Below, piece by piece: positions 37,090 to 47,855 of a stretch of 64,000 nucleotides of DNA (position 1 is the stretch's first letter; each line of letters opens with the position of its first letter). The position numbers and the translations under genes were made by a program. Source of the stretch: Paenisporosarcina indica (lineage in GTDB: Bacteria > Bacillota > Bacilli > Bacillales_A > Planococcaceae). The notes beneath the pieces were generated by a model that worked only from the letters and a program-made list of their open reading frames with translations, was not told the origin of the DNA and did not search any database. The stretch lies in NCBI RefSeq assembly GCF_001939075.1, contig NZ_MPTA01000001.1:1054001-1118000 (forward strand), read 5' to 3'.

Positions 37090-37536
37090 TTATCGTTTAG
37101 ATTTTGGAGGAGCTAATATTTCAGAAAAGATAATTGCTTGAACCAATTCTTGTTTTGTAGATGGTACAAGTGATTTTTTATCAACGGTCTTTTCTTTTTC
37201 AACATCGGCTGGTTGATGTACTGATAATCTACCAGTTCTTTTAGGCGATGTATTGATTTCCTTTAGCTGCACTCTAGATGGTAAGGTTTTTTCTTCCAGT
37301 TGATTCATCTGACTTTTCAGTTCGGATTTGGGTTGTACATGAGACTGTCTCTCAGAAGTACGCTGTTGTACATCCTTAAAGACTTCTCTAGCGTAATCTT
37401 CCACTTTTTTCAACGGTTGAGAATCAAGTGGCTTCGACATAAAAGGTTTGCCCTTTCCGTTCGCATCATCTGCATTTTTCTTTTTTGAAAACGCACCTAT
37501 AATCATTGTGATAATCGCAATGAGTATAACTTCCAC
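37090..37536 (-). CDS. Small membrane protein of unknown function (YqfB position)
   Basis: This is a 148-residue protein with a very short hydrophobic N-terminus (EVILIAIITMIIGAF) and then a long polar, charged, probably disordered middle with many Lys, Glu, Ser and Gln. It ends with a compact hydrophobic motif, QAIIFSEILAPPKSKR. The end motif looks like the conserved part. The start is GTG with GGAGGG. It lies between floA and yqfC, where B. subtilis has yqfB; I cannot show homology. It might work with the flotillin. Confidence 0.72.
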   Translation of the reverse strand: MEVILIAIITMIIGAFSKKKNADDANGKGKPFMSKPLDSQPLKKVEDYAREVFKDVQQRTSERQSHVQPKSELKSQMNQLEEKTLPSRVQLKEINTSPKRTGRLSVHQPADVEKEKTVDKKSLVPSTKQELVQAIIFSEILAPPKSKR

Positions 37537-37572
37537 TGTTTCATCCCTCCTTCAAGGGTTACTCGCTAAGCC

Positions 37573-38583
37573 TCAATCTTTTGTTAGATCCTTTTTCGAT
37601 TTATCGCTGTCTATTTTACTAATTGAATCCCTCATACTTGTATCTGCCTGTATGTTTTTGTAATTCATATAATCCATAACGCCAAGATTTCCTTCACGTA
37701 ATGCTTCTGCCATTGCAAGTGGAATTTCTGCTTCTGCTTCAACAACTTTTGATCGCATTTCTTGAACTTTAGCAATCATCTCTTGTTCAGTCGCTACAGC
37801 CATTGCACGACGTTCTTCCGCCTTAGCTTGCGCAATTTTTTTATCTGCTTCGGCTTGCTCTGTTTGTAGTTCAGCACCAATATTTTTACCGATATCAACA
37901 TCCGCGATATCGATTGATAGAATTTCAAATGCCGTACCTGAATCAAGACCTTTAGATAAGACAGTTTGAGAAATCATATCTGGATTTTCAAGAACTTTTT
38001 TATGGTTCTGACTTGAACCAATTGTTGATATAATACCTTCACCAACACGAGCTACAATCGTTTCTTCACCAGCACCACCGACTAAACGGTCGATGTTAGC
38101 ACGAACTGTAATACGAGCTTTTGCTTTCACTTCAATACCATCCATTGCTACACCCGCTATAAATGGAGTTTCAATCACTTTTGGGTTAACGGACATTTGG
38201 ACTGCTTCCAATACGTCACGACCAGCTAGGTCAATGGCTGCTGCACGTTCAAATGGTAATTCGATATTCGCTCTATGAGCTGCAATCAAGGCATTCACAA
38301 CTCGGTCAACATTACCACCAGCTAAATAATGGCTTTCAAGTTGATTATTAGTTACTGTGATTCCTGCTTTATGTGCTTTAATTAATGGATTTACGATACG
38401 AGACGGAATAACTCGACGTAATCTCATTCCCACTAATGTTAAAATGCTAATTCGAACACCAGCTGCTATGGCAGAAATCCATAATGCAATTGGTACAAAT
38501 GTAAAGAAGATCGCCAGTAAAATGAATACTGCTATAATGGCAATTATTATTCCAATCGTGCTACCTGTAATTCCTTCGATCAT
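37573..38583 (-). CDS. floA: Flotillin-like protein FloA
   Basis: This is a membrane scaffold protein of functional microdomains, 336 residues. A hydrophobic N-terminal hairpin (about 8-55) anchors it; then come a PHB/SPFH-type domain and a coiled-coil segment rich in Glu and Ala ([25 protein letters not shown]). It matches B. subtilis FloA (YqfA). The start overlaps the nfeD stop by 4 bp (ATGA); NfeD-type proteins and flotillins are partners. Confidence 0.95.
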   Translation of the reverse strand: MIEGITGSTIGIIIAIIAVFILLAIFFTFVPIALWISAIAAGVRISILTLVGMRLRRVIPSRIVNPLIKAHKAGITVTNNQLESHYLAGGNVDRVVNALIAAHRANIELPFERAAAIDLAGRDVLEAVQMSVNPKVIETPFIAGVAMDGIEVKAKARITVRANIDRLVGGAGEETIVARVGEGIISTIGSSQNHKKVLENPDMISQTVLSKGLDSGTAFEILSIDIADVDIGKNIGAELQTEQAEADKKIAQAKAEERRAMAVATEQEMIAKVQEMRSKVVEAEAEIPLAMAEALREGNLGVMDYMNYKNIQADTSMRDSISKIDSDKSKKDLTKD

Positions 38584-39908
38584 GTTAAATCCTCCCCTTC
38601 TTTGACTTCCCGTACAACCGTACGAGAGCCTTCCACTTTAATTATTTTGACAGTTTTCCCAGCATCCACGTAGCCACCTTCTGTGACTGCATCGATTCGT
38701 TCACCTTCTAAAGTGATTGTACCCGAAGGTCTTAGAGGTGTCATGCTTTGCCCTAATTTCCCAATTAACTCATATCTGTTGACGTTCGATACATAGCCAC
38801 TCTTCGTATCCGTCGCATCTTTCAATATCATGTTATTAAAGATTTTGATATTCTTGCCAAAAAATTTCACGATAATCACCATCCCGACAATTGCGACGAC
38901 TAATGCAATCAATACGGCAATTCCCATATGAACTACATTGCCACCTGCAAGAAGTATACTAACAATTACTAATGCTAACCCAACAATTCCAGCTATTGCA
39001 CCCGGCAGGAAAAATTCGGCAATAATGAATGCCACACCAATAAGAAAGATAATGATAGATTCATACCCAGCAAGTCCAGCCACCGTATGCCCAAAGAAGA
39101 ATAAGGCAATCGCGGTCAATCCCATGGTGCCCGCAACCCCAAAACCAGGAGAGTACAGTTCAATAATCAATCCTAAACTGGCGATTGAAAGAAGAATGGG
39201 CACAATAAAAGGATCTGTAATAAAGCGTGCAACCTTCTCTGCAAATGTTTCATTTACTGAAGTTACCGTTGCATCTGTAAGATCTAAATGCTCGATTAAT
39301 TCTTCAAATGATGCAAATGTTCCTTCCGAATATTCCACTTCTATCGCTTCTTTTGCTGAAAGAGTCAGAAGTTCTCCACTTTGGGCACGGTACTGTGGTA
39401 AATCAACTTTTTCATCTGCCATCGCAAGTGCATATTGTGGATCTCGATTTGATGATTCCGCCGCTTGGATCATAGCTGTTCGCCATGCACTATTCGCTTT
39501 TGTTTCAGCCGCATTCCCTGCACCGTTAACAGCAGCCGCAGCCCCTATCCGACCGTTTGGCACCATATAAATTTCATCTGCATGCAAGGCTAGAAATGCA
39601 CCGGCTGAGAGTGCATCGTCGTTAATAAATGCAATCGTTTTTATAGGGGTTTCATCCATCAGTTTTGCAATATCTTGTGCAGAGTCTACAAATCCTCCTG
39701 GCGTATCTATGTCTAATATTACGACATCTGCACCAGCTTCCTCCGCTTCTTCAAACGCTCGTTGTAAAAAGGCATGCAACCCCTTTTCCACTTTTTTATG
39801 AATTGGTATACGGAATATTTCCGATGCACTTACAGACAAGCTTGGTAAGATTAATAAACAAGAAAATAAAAGCAATAAAATTCCACTCATAAACCGCGGC
39901 ATTTTCAT
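38580..39908 (-). CDS. NfeD-family membrane protein with ClpP-class protease domain
   Basis: This 442-residue long-form NfeD protein has an N-terminal signal peptide (about 1-30). A ClpP/SDH-like serine protease domain follows (about 30-215) with [20 protein letters not shown] and the probable catalytic Ser of [15 protein letters not shown]. After it come four or five helices and a C-terminal OB-fold NfeD domain ([18 protein letters not shown]). Start at 39908 with AGGAGGG. It is coupled to floA. B. subtilis YqeZ is the counterpart by position. Confidence 0.93.
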   Translation of the reverse strand: MKMPRFMSGILLLLFSCLLILPSLSVSASEIFRIPIHKKVEKGLHAFLQRAFEEAEEAGADVVILDIDTPGGFVDSAQDIAKLMDETPIKTIAFINDDALSAGAFLALHADEIYMVPNGRIGAAAAVNGAGNAAETKANSAWRTAMIQAAESSNRDPQYALAMADEKVDLPQYRAQSGELLTLSAKEAIEVEYSEGTFASFEELIEHLDLTDATVTSVNETFAEKVARFITDPFIVPILLSIASLGLIIELYSPGFGVAGTMGLTAIALFFFGHTVAGLAGYESIIIFLIGVAFIIAEFFLPGAIAGIVGLALVIVSILLAGGNVVHMGIAVLIALVVAIVGMVIIVKFFGKNIKIFNNMILKDATDTKSGYVSNVNRYELIGKLGQSMTPLRPSGTITLEGERIDAVTEGGYVDAGKTVKIIKVEGSRTVVREVKEGEDLT

Positions 39909-39986
39909 ATCGGCCCTCCTTTTCCATGTGACATTCATACTATCTCTAGTATATACGGATAACTAGCTAAAAAGATTCAAATATAT

Positions 39987-40022
39987 AAAATAAGCCGAGA
40001 AATCAAATGATTTCTCGGCTTA
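39987..40022 (-). terminator. Terminator downstream of rpsU
   Basis: Perfect 15-bp arms TAAGCCGAGAAATCA/TGATTTCTCGGCTTA with a 2-base centre, then TTTTAT on the minus strand. Confidence 0.85.
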
Positions 40023-40090
40023 CATATGGAATTTCTTTAGTCATCAAGTAGTACGTGTTAAGAACGTAGGGATTGTGGGATTTTGACCAC

Positions 40091-40160
40091 TTACGTTTAC
40101 GCGCAGCTTCTGATTTCTTTTTTCGCTTGGTTTTTTAATGAACCCGCGATTTCAAACCGT
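40091..40160 (-). pseudogene. Decayed duplicate of the rpsU 3' end
   Basis: About 32 bases here (40091-40122) are identical to the end of rpsU at 40182-40213. Similarity continues, with a short deletion, through CGCTTGG and the CGCG block to about 40160. The offset is 91 bp. The copy lacks a start, and a deletion breaks its frame. It lies directly downstream of rpsU. Confidence 0.8.
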
Positions 40161-40174
40161 TGTAAAATTCTAAA

Positions 40175-40348
40175 TTAGAATTTACGTTTACGCGCAGCTT
40201 CTGATTTCTTTTTACGCTTTACGCTTGGTTTTTCATAAAACTCGCGTTTTCTAACCTCTTGTATTGTTCCACTTTTAGAAACAGTACGTTTGAAGCGGCG
40301 AAGAGCATCTTCAAGCGATTCGTTTTTGCGAACGACAGTTTTTGACAT
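40175..40348 (-). CDS. rpsU: Ribosomal protein S21
   Basis: This small basic 30S protein of 57 residues contains the S21 core [21 protein letters not shown] and a Lys/Arg-rich tail ([16 protein letters not shown]). Start at 40348 (MSKTVV) with GGAGGGAGGG; the frame upstream to 40372 overlaps that site. In B. subtilis it is followed by yqeY. Here a broken copy of its own 3' end follows, then a terminator. Confidence 0.96.
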   Translation of the reverse strand: MSKTVVRKNESLEDALRRFKRTVSKSGTIQEVRKREFYEKPSVKRKKKSEAARKRKF

Positions 40349-40450
40349 CTCTCTTTCCCTCCCTCCGAACACACGTCAATCCATAACCTAGTGTCATGTA
40401 CTCCAAAATTATATCGTATCATATCATTTTGGTCAATACGTTATCAATAA

Positions 40451-41122
40451 TTAATAGTCTGAATTAGATGTTAGACCTTGCGCAATCAAAACGCCTGAAC
40501 TAGCGCCAATGCGAGTTGCTCCTGCTTCGATCATTTTTTGCACATCTTCTAAGCTACGAACTCCGCCAGAAGCTTTCACTCCAAGGTCTGGTCCTACAAC
40601 TTCACGCATTAGAGCAACATCCTCAACTGTCGCCCCACCTGTTGAAAATCCTGTAGAAGTTTTAACAAAATCTGCACCAGCATCTTTAGAAAGTTTACTA
40701 GCAACTTTAATTTCTTCTTTCGTTAACAAACAAGTTTCTAAAATAACTTTTACAATTGCCTTGCCTTTTGCTGCATTAACAACTGCTTCGATATCACGTT
40801 TCACCAATTCGATGTCTTGAGATTTTAAAGCACCAACATTTAATACCATGTCGATTTCACCAGCGCCATTTTTAATTGCATCTGTTGTTTCAAACGCTTT
40901 CGTTTCAGGTGTAGAAGCACCAAGAGGGAAACCAATAACTGTACATACTTTTACAGGTGTACCAGCTAGTAGTTCAGCAGAAATTTTAACCCATGTTGGA
41001 TTAACACAAACTGATGCAAACGTATATTCTTTCGCTTCTGCACAAAGTTTTTCAACTTGCTCTTTTGTAGCTTCAGGTTTTAATAATGTATGATCGATCA
41101 TTGACGTGATATTTGTAGTCAA
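40451..41122 (-). CDS. deoC: Deoxyribose-phosphate aldolase
   Basis: This class I aldolase of 223 residues splits deoxyribose 5-phosphate into glyceraldehyde 3-phosphate and acetaldehyde in nucleoside breakdown. The motifs [24 protein letters not shown] and the Schiff-base lysine in FVKTSTGFS (near 154) are present. The start is TTG with AAAGGGTG. It sits alone between the heat-shock operon and rpsU, a place not known to me for deoC in B. subtilis. Confidence 0.95.
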   Translation of the reverse strand: MTTNITSMIDHTLLKPEATKEQVEKLCAEAKEYTFASVCVNPTWVKISAELLAGTPVKVCTVIGFPLGASTPETKAFETTDAIKNGAGEIDMVLNVGALKSQDIELVKRDIEAVVNAAKGKAIVKVILETCLLTKEEIKVASKLSKDAGADFVKTSTGFSTGGATVEDVALMREVVGPDLGVKASGGVRSLEDVQKMIEAGATRIGASSGVLIAQGLTSNSDY

Positions 41123-41200
41123 ATTGATTCACCCTTTCGATGTTGTCCGTACCTCTTAAGTTTACCATGCTTGTCTTTGCAAATCATTAAAAATGAAAGA

Positions 41201-41230
41201 ATATCCAGTACACCGAAATGCACTGAATAT
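41201..41230 (-). terminator. Weak hairpin after rsmE
   Basis: ATATTCAGTGCA pairs with GTGTACTGGATAT imperfectly, and TCTTTCATTTTT follows on the minus strand. It probably ends the heat-shock operon. The rest of the 200-bp gap holds only the deoC leader. Confidence 0.5.
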
Positions 41231-41323
41231 TTAACATACGCATTATTTTGTAAAACTCGTAAACTTGATTAAAATCACTTATTTTTATGATGCCCAAATT
41301 ATCGCATTTAATTCAAAAATTGA

Positions 41324-42061
41324 TTACTCAAACTCATACGAGATTGCCGAAAGGACATATAGAGGTGCTGTTTCTGCCCTTAGAATACGCGGTCCTAATG
41401 AAATAGCATGGAAACCATTATCCATAAGTGCTTGTATTTCATTTCGTGATAAACCGCCCTCCGGTCCAAAAACAACACAAATGGACTGTTGATCATGAGC
41501 TTTTGTTAAGATTTCCGCAAATTGTGTTCTCTTCTCTAGCTTTGCGTCTTCCTCATCAGCTACTAGCAGTACATCATATTGTTTTGATAGCTCAAGAAGT
41601 TGTTTAAACGATACAATATCACGAATTGCCGGAATCACATTTCGATGTGATTGTTCTGCAGCTTCTTTAGCAATTTTTTGCAGACGTTCTTGTTTCTTTT
41701 TCCCTTTTTGTGCATCCCATTTCACAATCGAACGCTCTGCTTCAAAAAGGATAAGTTCATGCATGCCAAGTTCTGTCGCTTTTTGCGTAATTAAATCCAA
41801 CTTTTCGCCTTTAGGTAATCCACAACAGATGGTTACTTTTTTTGGCAGTTCATTCGAACGTAATGCATCTGACGACTTATTGACACGCACATCTTGCCCT
41901 TCAAAACCAGCAATCGTAGCTTCATTGGCTTGATTTTCGGTTACGACAATAATTGTTTGCCCTTCTTGCATGCGCATCACTTTTTGGATGTGCTTAGCAT
42001 CATCACCTGAAATCATGAGTTTTCCATCTACAAAAGGTTGAGGAATAAAATATCTTTGCAT
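41324..42061 (-). CDS. rsmE: RsmE, 16S rRNA m3U1498 methyltransferase
   Basis: This SPOUT-class rRNA methyltransferase of 245 residues has a PUA-like N-terminal domain (QRYFIPQ...GDDAKHIQKVMRM). The knotted SAM site shows VVFGPEGGLSRNEI near 193-206 and ISLGPRILRAETAPL near 216-230. It lies 7 bp after prmA, in the extended dnaK operon as in B. subtilis (yqeU). Confidence 0.96.
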   Translation of the reverse strand: MQRYFIPQPFVDGKLMISGDDAKHIQKVMRMQEGQTIIVVTENQANEATIAGFEGQDVRVNKSSDALRSNELPKKVTICCGLPKGEKLDLITQKATELGMHELILFEAERSIVKWDAQKGKKKQERLQKIAKEAAEQSHRNVIPAIRDIVSFKQLLELSKQYDVLLVADEEDAKLEKRTQFAEILTKAHDQQSICVVFGPEGGLSRNEIQALMDNGFHAISLGPRILRAETAPLYVLSAISYEFE

Positions 42062-42068
42062 CTCTTAA

Positions 42069-43016
42069 TTATTCCTTTACCGGTTTCTTCGAAAGTATTG
42101 TAACCCAGTCTTCCATCATCATCACTTCTTCAATAATAAATCCAGCAGATTCAAGCGATTGCTTGACATCTTCTTTTTTCGCTCCAATTATGCCAGAAGT
42201 AATATACATTCCGCCTTCTTTCACTACTTTGAATGCATCTTCTGTAAATGACATAATAATTTCAGCCAATATGTTTGCGACTACTACATCCGATGGTTCA
42301 TTAACTGTGTCCAGTAAGTTCCCGTGCACGACATCTGTAGTTTGTTGAACATTATTTAACTTGACATTTATTTTCGCTGAACGCACTGCTACTTCGTCTA
42401 AGTCAAGTGCATGCACATGCTTGGCTCCTAGTAGGGCTGCACCGATAGCTAAAACGCCAGAACCTGTACCGATGTCTGTTACATAGTCTCCAGGTTTAAC
42501 GGTCTTTTCAAGAGCTTGTAAGCACATTACCGTTGTTGGATGTGTACCCGTCCCAAAAGCCATGCCTGGATCAAGTTCTATAATTAATTCATCTGTCGAA
42601 ACAGGTTCATATGTTTCCCATGTAGGGACGATGGTAAATCGTTCCGAAATTTTGACTGGGTGATAGTACTTTTTCCAAGCAGTTGCCCACTCTTCTTCAT
42701 TTACTTCACTAATTGTCACGACATTATGGCCTAAGTTGATATCATAATTGATTAGGTTGTTGACCGCGAGCTTCACTTCTTCCACTGTTTCACCTAAAAA
42801 ACTGGTAACAGGTAAATAAGCTTTAAGAATTACACCTTCAGCTGGGAAGTCATTTGGATTAAGTGCATAAATTTCACCGAACATGTCTTCACGTTCACGT
42901 GCAAATTCCTCTGAATCCTCTATAACAACTCCACTTGCACCTGCTTCGTGCAATATATTCGAAACCGCCTCTACTGCCTCATGCGTCGTATGAATGGATA
43001 GCTCTGACCACTTCAC
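42069..43016 (-). CDS. prmA: PrmA, ribosomal protein L11 methyltransferase
   Basis: This enzyme methylates lysines of L11. It has 315 residues; the SAM site is [20 protein letters not shown] near 178-197 and the catalytic-loop-like motif is VVANILAEI near 247. The substrate motif [14 protein letters not shown] lies before it. The start is GTG with GGAG. It follows dnaJ by 13 bp in the heat-shock operon. Confidence 0.95.
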   Translation of the reverse strand: MKWSELSIHTTHEAVEAVSNILHEAGASGVVIEDSEEFAREREDMFGEIYALNPNDFPAEGVILKAYLPVTSFLGETVEEVKLAVNNLINYDINLGHNVVTISEVNEEEWATAWKKYYHPVKISERFTIVPTWETYEPVSTDELIIELDPGMAFGTGTHPTTVMCLQALEKTVKPGDYVTDIGTGSGVLAIGAALLGAKHVHALDLDEVAVRSAKINVKLNNVQQTTDVVHGNLLDTVNEPSDVVVANILAEIIMSFTEDAFKVVKEGGMYITSGIIGAKKEDVKQSLESAGFIIEEVMMMEDWVTILSKKPVKE

Positions 43017-43029
43017 CTACATCAACTCC

Positions 43030-44142
43030 TTAGTCACCTTTTATCGTGCGTTTGATTTTATCGAATAATGAACTACCTTGTTCTTCTGGAATATCACCAC
43101 TAATTTCGGCAAATTCGCGAAGTAGTTGTTTTTGTTTCTCGGTTAATTTACTTGGAGTAAGTACTTTCACCACTACATGTTGATCCCCAATTCCATAACC
43201 ATGGACATTTTTTACACCTTTCCCTTTTAAGCGGAAAGTCGTCCCTGATTGTGTCCCAACAGGAATTTTTAGTTTTACTTTGCCATTTACAGTTGGCACT
43301 TCAATTTCGTCCCCAAGTGCAGCTTGTGGGAATGTTAACTTAAGTTCAAAGTAAATATCGTCGCCATCACGTTCAAAGTGATCATGCTGTCTAACGCGGA
43401 ACACTACATACAGGTCACCAGCTGGTCCACCATTTTTACCAGGTTCACCTTGACCGGTTACGCGCAATTGTTGACCATCGTCTACTCCAGCAGGAATGGT
43501 CACTTTGATTTTTTTGCGTTTGTTCACAGTTCCTTGACCATGACAAGTCGCACATTTATCTTTTATTAGTTTTCCAGTACCTTGACAGTGATGACACGCA
43601 CGTTGGTTGACCATTCGTCCGAATGGAGTATCTTGCGTCACTTTCACCTGACCAGTACCTTGACAATGGTGACATTTATCTGGAGTCGTACCAGGTTTCG
43701 CCCCATTCCCATGACAGGTATCACATGTTTCTTCTTTTGGAATTTCAATTTCCGTTTCTTTACCGAAAACAGCTTCAAGGAAATCGATTGTCATTGAATA
43801 CTGCAGGTCTTCACCTTTACGTGGTGCATTTGGGTCACGACGACGTGAGCCTCCACCACCAAAGAATGAACTAAAGATATCGTCGAAACCAAATCCGTCA
43901 GCTCCGCCACCAAATCCTTGATTTGGATTAGCGTGTCCAAATTGATCATACTGAGCTTTCTTTTGATCATCGCTTAGGACTTCGTAAGCTTCTGCTATTT
44001 CTTTGAATTTATCCACAGCATTCGCATCTTTATTGATATCGGGATGATATTGTTTTGATAGTTTCCGATACGACTTTTTTATTTCTTCTTTAGAAGCACC
44101 TTTAGTTAAACCAAGTACCTCGTAATAATCTCGTTTATTCAT
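43030..44142 (-). CDS. dnaJ: Chaperone DnaJ
   Basis: This Hsp40 co-chaperone of 370 residues has a J domain ([10 protein letters not shown]..., HPD in QYHPDINK), a Gly/Phe-rich linker ([23 protein letters not shown]), four CxxCxGxG zinc repeats ([32 protein letters not shown]; about 143-208) and a C-terminal substrate domain. It stimulates the DnaK ATPase. It is separated from dnaK by 121 bp that include a hairpin, so its expression may be lower than dnaK. Confidence 0.98.
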   Translation of the reverse strand: MNKRDYYEVLGLTKGASKEEIKKSYRKLSKQYHPDINKDANAVDKFKEIAEAYEVLSDDQKKAQYDQFGHANPNQGFGGGADGFGFDDIFSSFFGGGGSRRRDPNAPRKGEDLQYSMTIDFLEAVFGKETEIEIPKEETCDTCHGNGAKPGTTPDKCHHCQGTGQVKVTQDTPFGRMVNQRACHHCQGTGKLIKDKCATCHGQGTVNKRKKIKVTIPAGVDDGQQLRVTGQGEPGKNGGPAGDLYVVFRVRQHDHFERDGDDIYFELKLTFPQAALGDEIEVPTVNGKVKLKIPVGTQSGTTFRLKGKGVKNVHGYGIGDQHVVVKVLTPSKLTEKQKQLLREFAEISGDIPEEQGSSLFDKIKRTIKGD

Positions 44143-44215
44143 TTTTCACCACTCCTGCTCAAACTTTCACACATAACTTTAATTGTACCACGCGATGATC
44201 TTCATTGCCAAAGAC

Positions 44216-44255
44216 ATTGAAAAAGCCAAAGCTGGAAGTCCAGACTTTGACTTTT
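44216..44255 (-). terminator. Hairpin between dnaK and dnaJ
   Basis: On the minus strand AAAAGTCAAAGTCTGG, loop ACTT, CCAGCTTTGGCTTTT, then TC. It may be a partial terminator or a stabilising end for the upstream mRNA. Confidence 0.6.
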
Positions 44256-44263
44256 CGATTGAC

Positions 44264-46090
<1,827 letters not shown>

Positions 46091-46120
46091 TTATTTCCTC
46101 CTAGGCTAATTACAGTTTAT

Positions 46121-46711
46121 TTATTCGTTTACTTTTACCATAGATGGTCGAAGTACGCGATCTTTATACTTGTACCCTTTTTGCAGCTCTTGCAACACTA
46201 TACCCGATTCTTTCGAGTCATCGGAGTCTGTCATGACAGCTTGATGAATCGTAGGGTCAAATTCAACACCTTCAGCTTCAACCATTTGTAATCCTTCTTT
46301 TTCAGTGGCTTCAACAAGTGTTTTATAGACCATTTCTAACCCTTTGCGAAGGGATTGTGATTCTTCAGAAACTGTTTCAACTTCCATCGCTCGTGCAAAG
46401 TTATCAAGCACTGGTAGCAAGTTTGTCAACAAACCTTGTGACTTATATTTATCCGCAGCTTCACGGTCTAATTGAACACGACGTTTGAAGTTTTCATAGT
46501 CTGCCCGTAGACGTAAATGACGGTTTGTTTCTTCTTCTAATTGTTTTTGAACCAATTCAAGTTCACTTGGCTCTTCACTTACTACTTCTTCCTTTACTTG
46601 TTCAACTTCAGATTCCTTTTGCGCTTCTGCAGATTCTTGATTTACTGTGTTTACGTCAGATTCTTGATCTGCCGTGTTTACTACAGATTCTTTTTCTTCT
46701 GATTGAGACAT
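46121..46711 (-). CDS. grpE: GrpE nucleotide exchange factor
   Basis: This dimeric co-chaperone of 196 residues releases ADP from DnaK. A long acidic, Gln/Ser/Glu-rich N-terminus (about 1-55, with two near-repeats of NTADQESDVNTVNQES type) precedes the coiled coil (LRADYENFKRRVQLDREAA) and the beta wing with the GrpE signature near the C-terminus. Start at 46711 with AAGGAGG. It lies 16 bp after hrcA. Confidence 0.97.
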   Translation of the reverse strand: MSQSEEKESVVNTADQESDVNTVNQESAEAQKESEVEQVKEEVVSEEPSELELVQKQLEEETNRHLRLRADYENFKRRVQLDREAADKYKSQGLLTNLLPVLDNFARAMEVETVSEESQSLRKGLEMVYKTLVEATEKEGLQMVEAEGVEFDPTIHQAVMTDSDDSKESGIVLQELQKGYKYKDRVLRPSMVKVNE

Positions 46712-46727
46712 TTTATATCCTCCTTCT

Positions 46728-47762
46728 TTATCGTGAACCACGTAAAATTCGAGTTAATTCACGAGATAAGTCGCCACTCATTACATCGAGTAATGTGACT
46801 ACTCTTCGATAATCCATTCTAGTAGGACCAATAATTGCAATTGAACCCATTTGCTCTTCCCCTATTGTATAGGATGCTGTAATGACACTACAGTCTTCCA
46901 TTTCCAATAAGGTATTTTCAGAACCAATCCGAATATGAATACCCGACTGATTCGGTGAAAACAACGTTGAAATTTGATTTGCTTGATCCATGATTGTGAT
47001 TAAGCTACGTGCTTTTTGCATGTCGCTAAATTCAGGATGATGTAGCAGTTTGGATTTGCCGCCGTAAAATACTTTTTCTTCATGTGGGCTTGAAAGTGCA
47101 GCACCAAATGAAGTCATCAGTTCACTGTATCGACCAATATGTCTATTTAATAATGTGGTCGTTTCTTTTTCAAGAACCCGTTGAAGATCATGTAAGTATA
47201 CACCGGTCAGCTGTTCGTTTAAAATATTGACCATTTTCTCGATGTCAGGTGCTGTAAGCCCCTCCGGTAATTGGAACAATCTATTTTCTACATGTCCAGA
47301 ATCCGTAATAATGATCGCTACCGCAGAATCATTGGATAAGGGAACAATTGAAAATCGTTTGACTCGGTGTTTACCAACATCTGGTCCCAGCAATATAGAC
47401 GTGTAAGTCGTTAATTCTGATAAAATCATTGCTGTTTTTTGAATCACTTGTTCCGTTTCTGTAATGCGTTCTTGAAAGATTGATTGAATTTGCTGCATGT
47501 CATCTGATGTAGCAAGCTGAGGCGTTAGTAAATGGTCAACATAAAATCGATACCCTTTTTCAGACGGAATTCGACCTGACGACGTATGCGTTTTTTCCAA
47601 ATAACCTAAATCTTCAAGATCAGCCATATCATTGCGGATGGTAGCAGGACTAAATGGAACTTCCTCTTTTTTTGAAAGTTGCCTTGATCCTACCGGCTGA
47701 GCAGTCTGTATGAAGTCATCAACTGTTACCTGTAGAATGAGCAATTGCCGATTCGTTAACAT
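46728..47762 (-). CDS. hrcA: HrcA, heat-inducible repressor
   Basis: This 344-residue repressor of class I heat-shock genes binds the CIRCE element. The N-terminal winged helix includes SPATIRNDMADLEDLGYL; the rest is the GAF-like HrcA domain. The ATG at 47762 has AGAGGTG; the frame extends to 47783, but that would start inside CIRCE. It is the first gene of hrcA-grpE-dnaK-dnaJ-prmA-rsmE and, by family knowledge, needs GroEL for activity. Confidence 0.97.
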   Translation of the reverse strand: MLTNRQLLILQVTVDDFIQTAQPVGSRQLSKKEEVPFSPATIRNDMADLEDLGYLEKTHTSSGRIPSEKGYRFYVDHLLTPQLATSDDMQQIQSIFQERITETEQVIQKTAMILSELTTYTSILLGPDVGKHRVKRFSIVPLSNDSAVAIIITDSGHVENRLFQLPEGLTAPDIEKMVNILNEQLTGVYLHDLQRVLEKETTTLLNRHIGRYSELMTSFGAALSSPHEEKVFYGGKSKLLHHPEFSDMQKARSLITIMDQANQISTLFSPNQSGIHIRIGSENTLLEMEDCSVITASYTIGEEQMGSIAIIGPTRMDYRRVVTLLDVMSGDLSRELTRILRGSR

Positions 47763-47776
47763 GATTATCACCTCTG

Positions 47777-47803
47777 TTAGCACTCATCACTTGCGAGTGC
47801 TAA
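47777..47803 (-). promoter_or_regulatory. CIRCE operator
   Basis: A perfect 9-9-9 inverted repeat, TTAGCACTC-N9-GAGTGCTAA, 15 bp upstream of the hrcA start, identical to the CIRCE consensus. Confidence 0.98.
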
Positions 47804-47814
47804 TACTCATACAT

Positions 47815-47843
47815 AAATTATCAAATTCATTGACGAAAGTCAA
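47815..47843 (-). promoter_or_regulatory. SigA promoter of the heat-shock operon
   Basis: On the minus strand TTGACT (47843-47838), a 17-bp spacer and TAATTT (47820-47815), immediately upstream of CIRCE. Confidence 0.7.
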
Positions 47844-47855
47844 CGAATTCGATGT

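Noticed and set aside
47831-47843. TTGAC-TTTC-GTCAA palindrome upstream of hrcA as a second operator
   Set aside because: It coincides with the -35 element and is short; CIRCE explains the control, so I give it no separate role.
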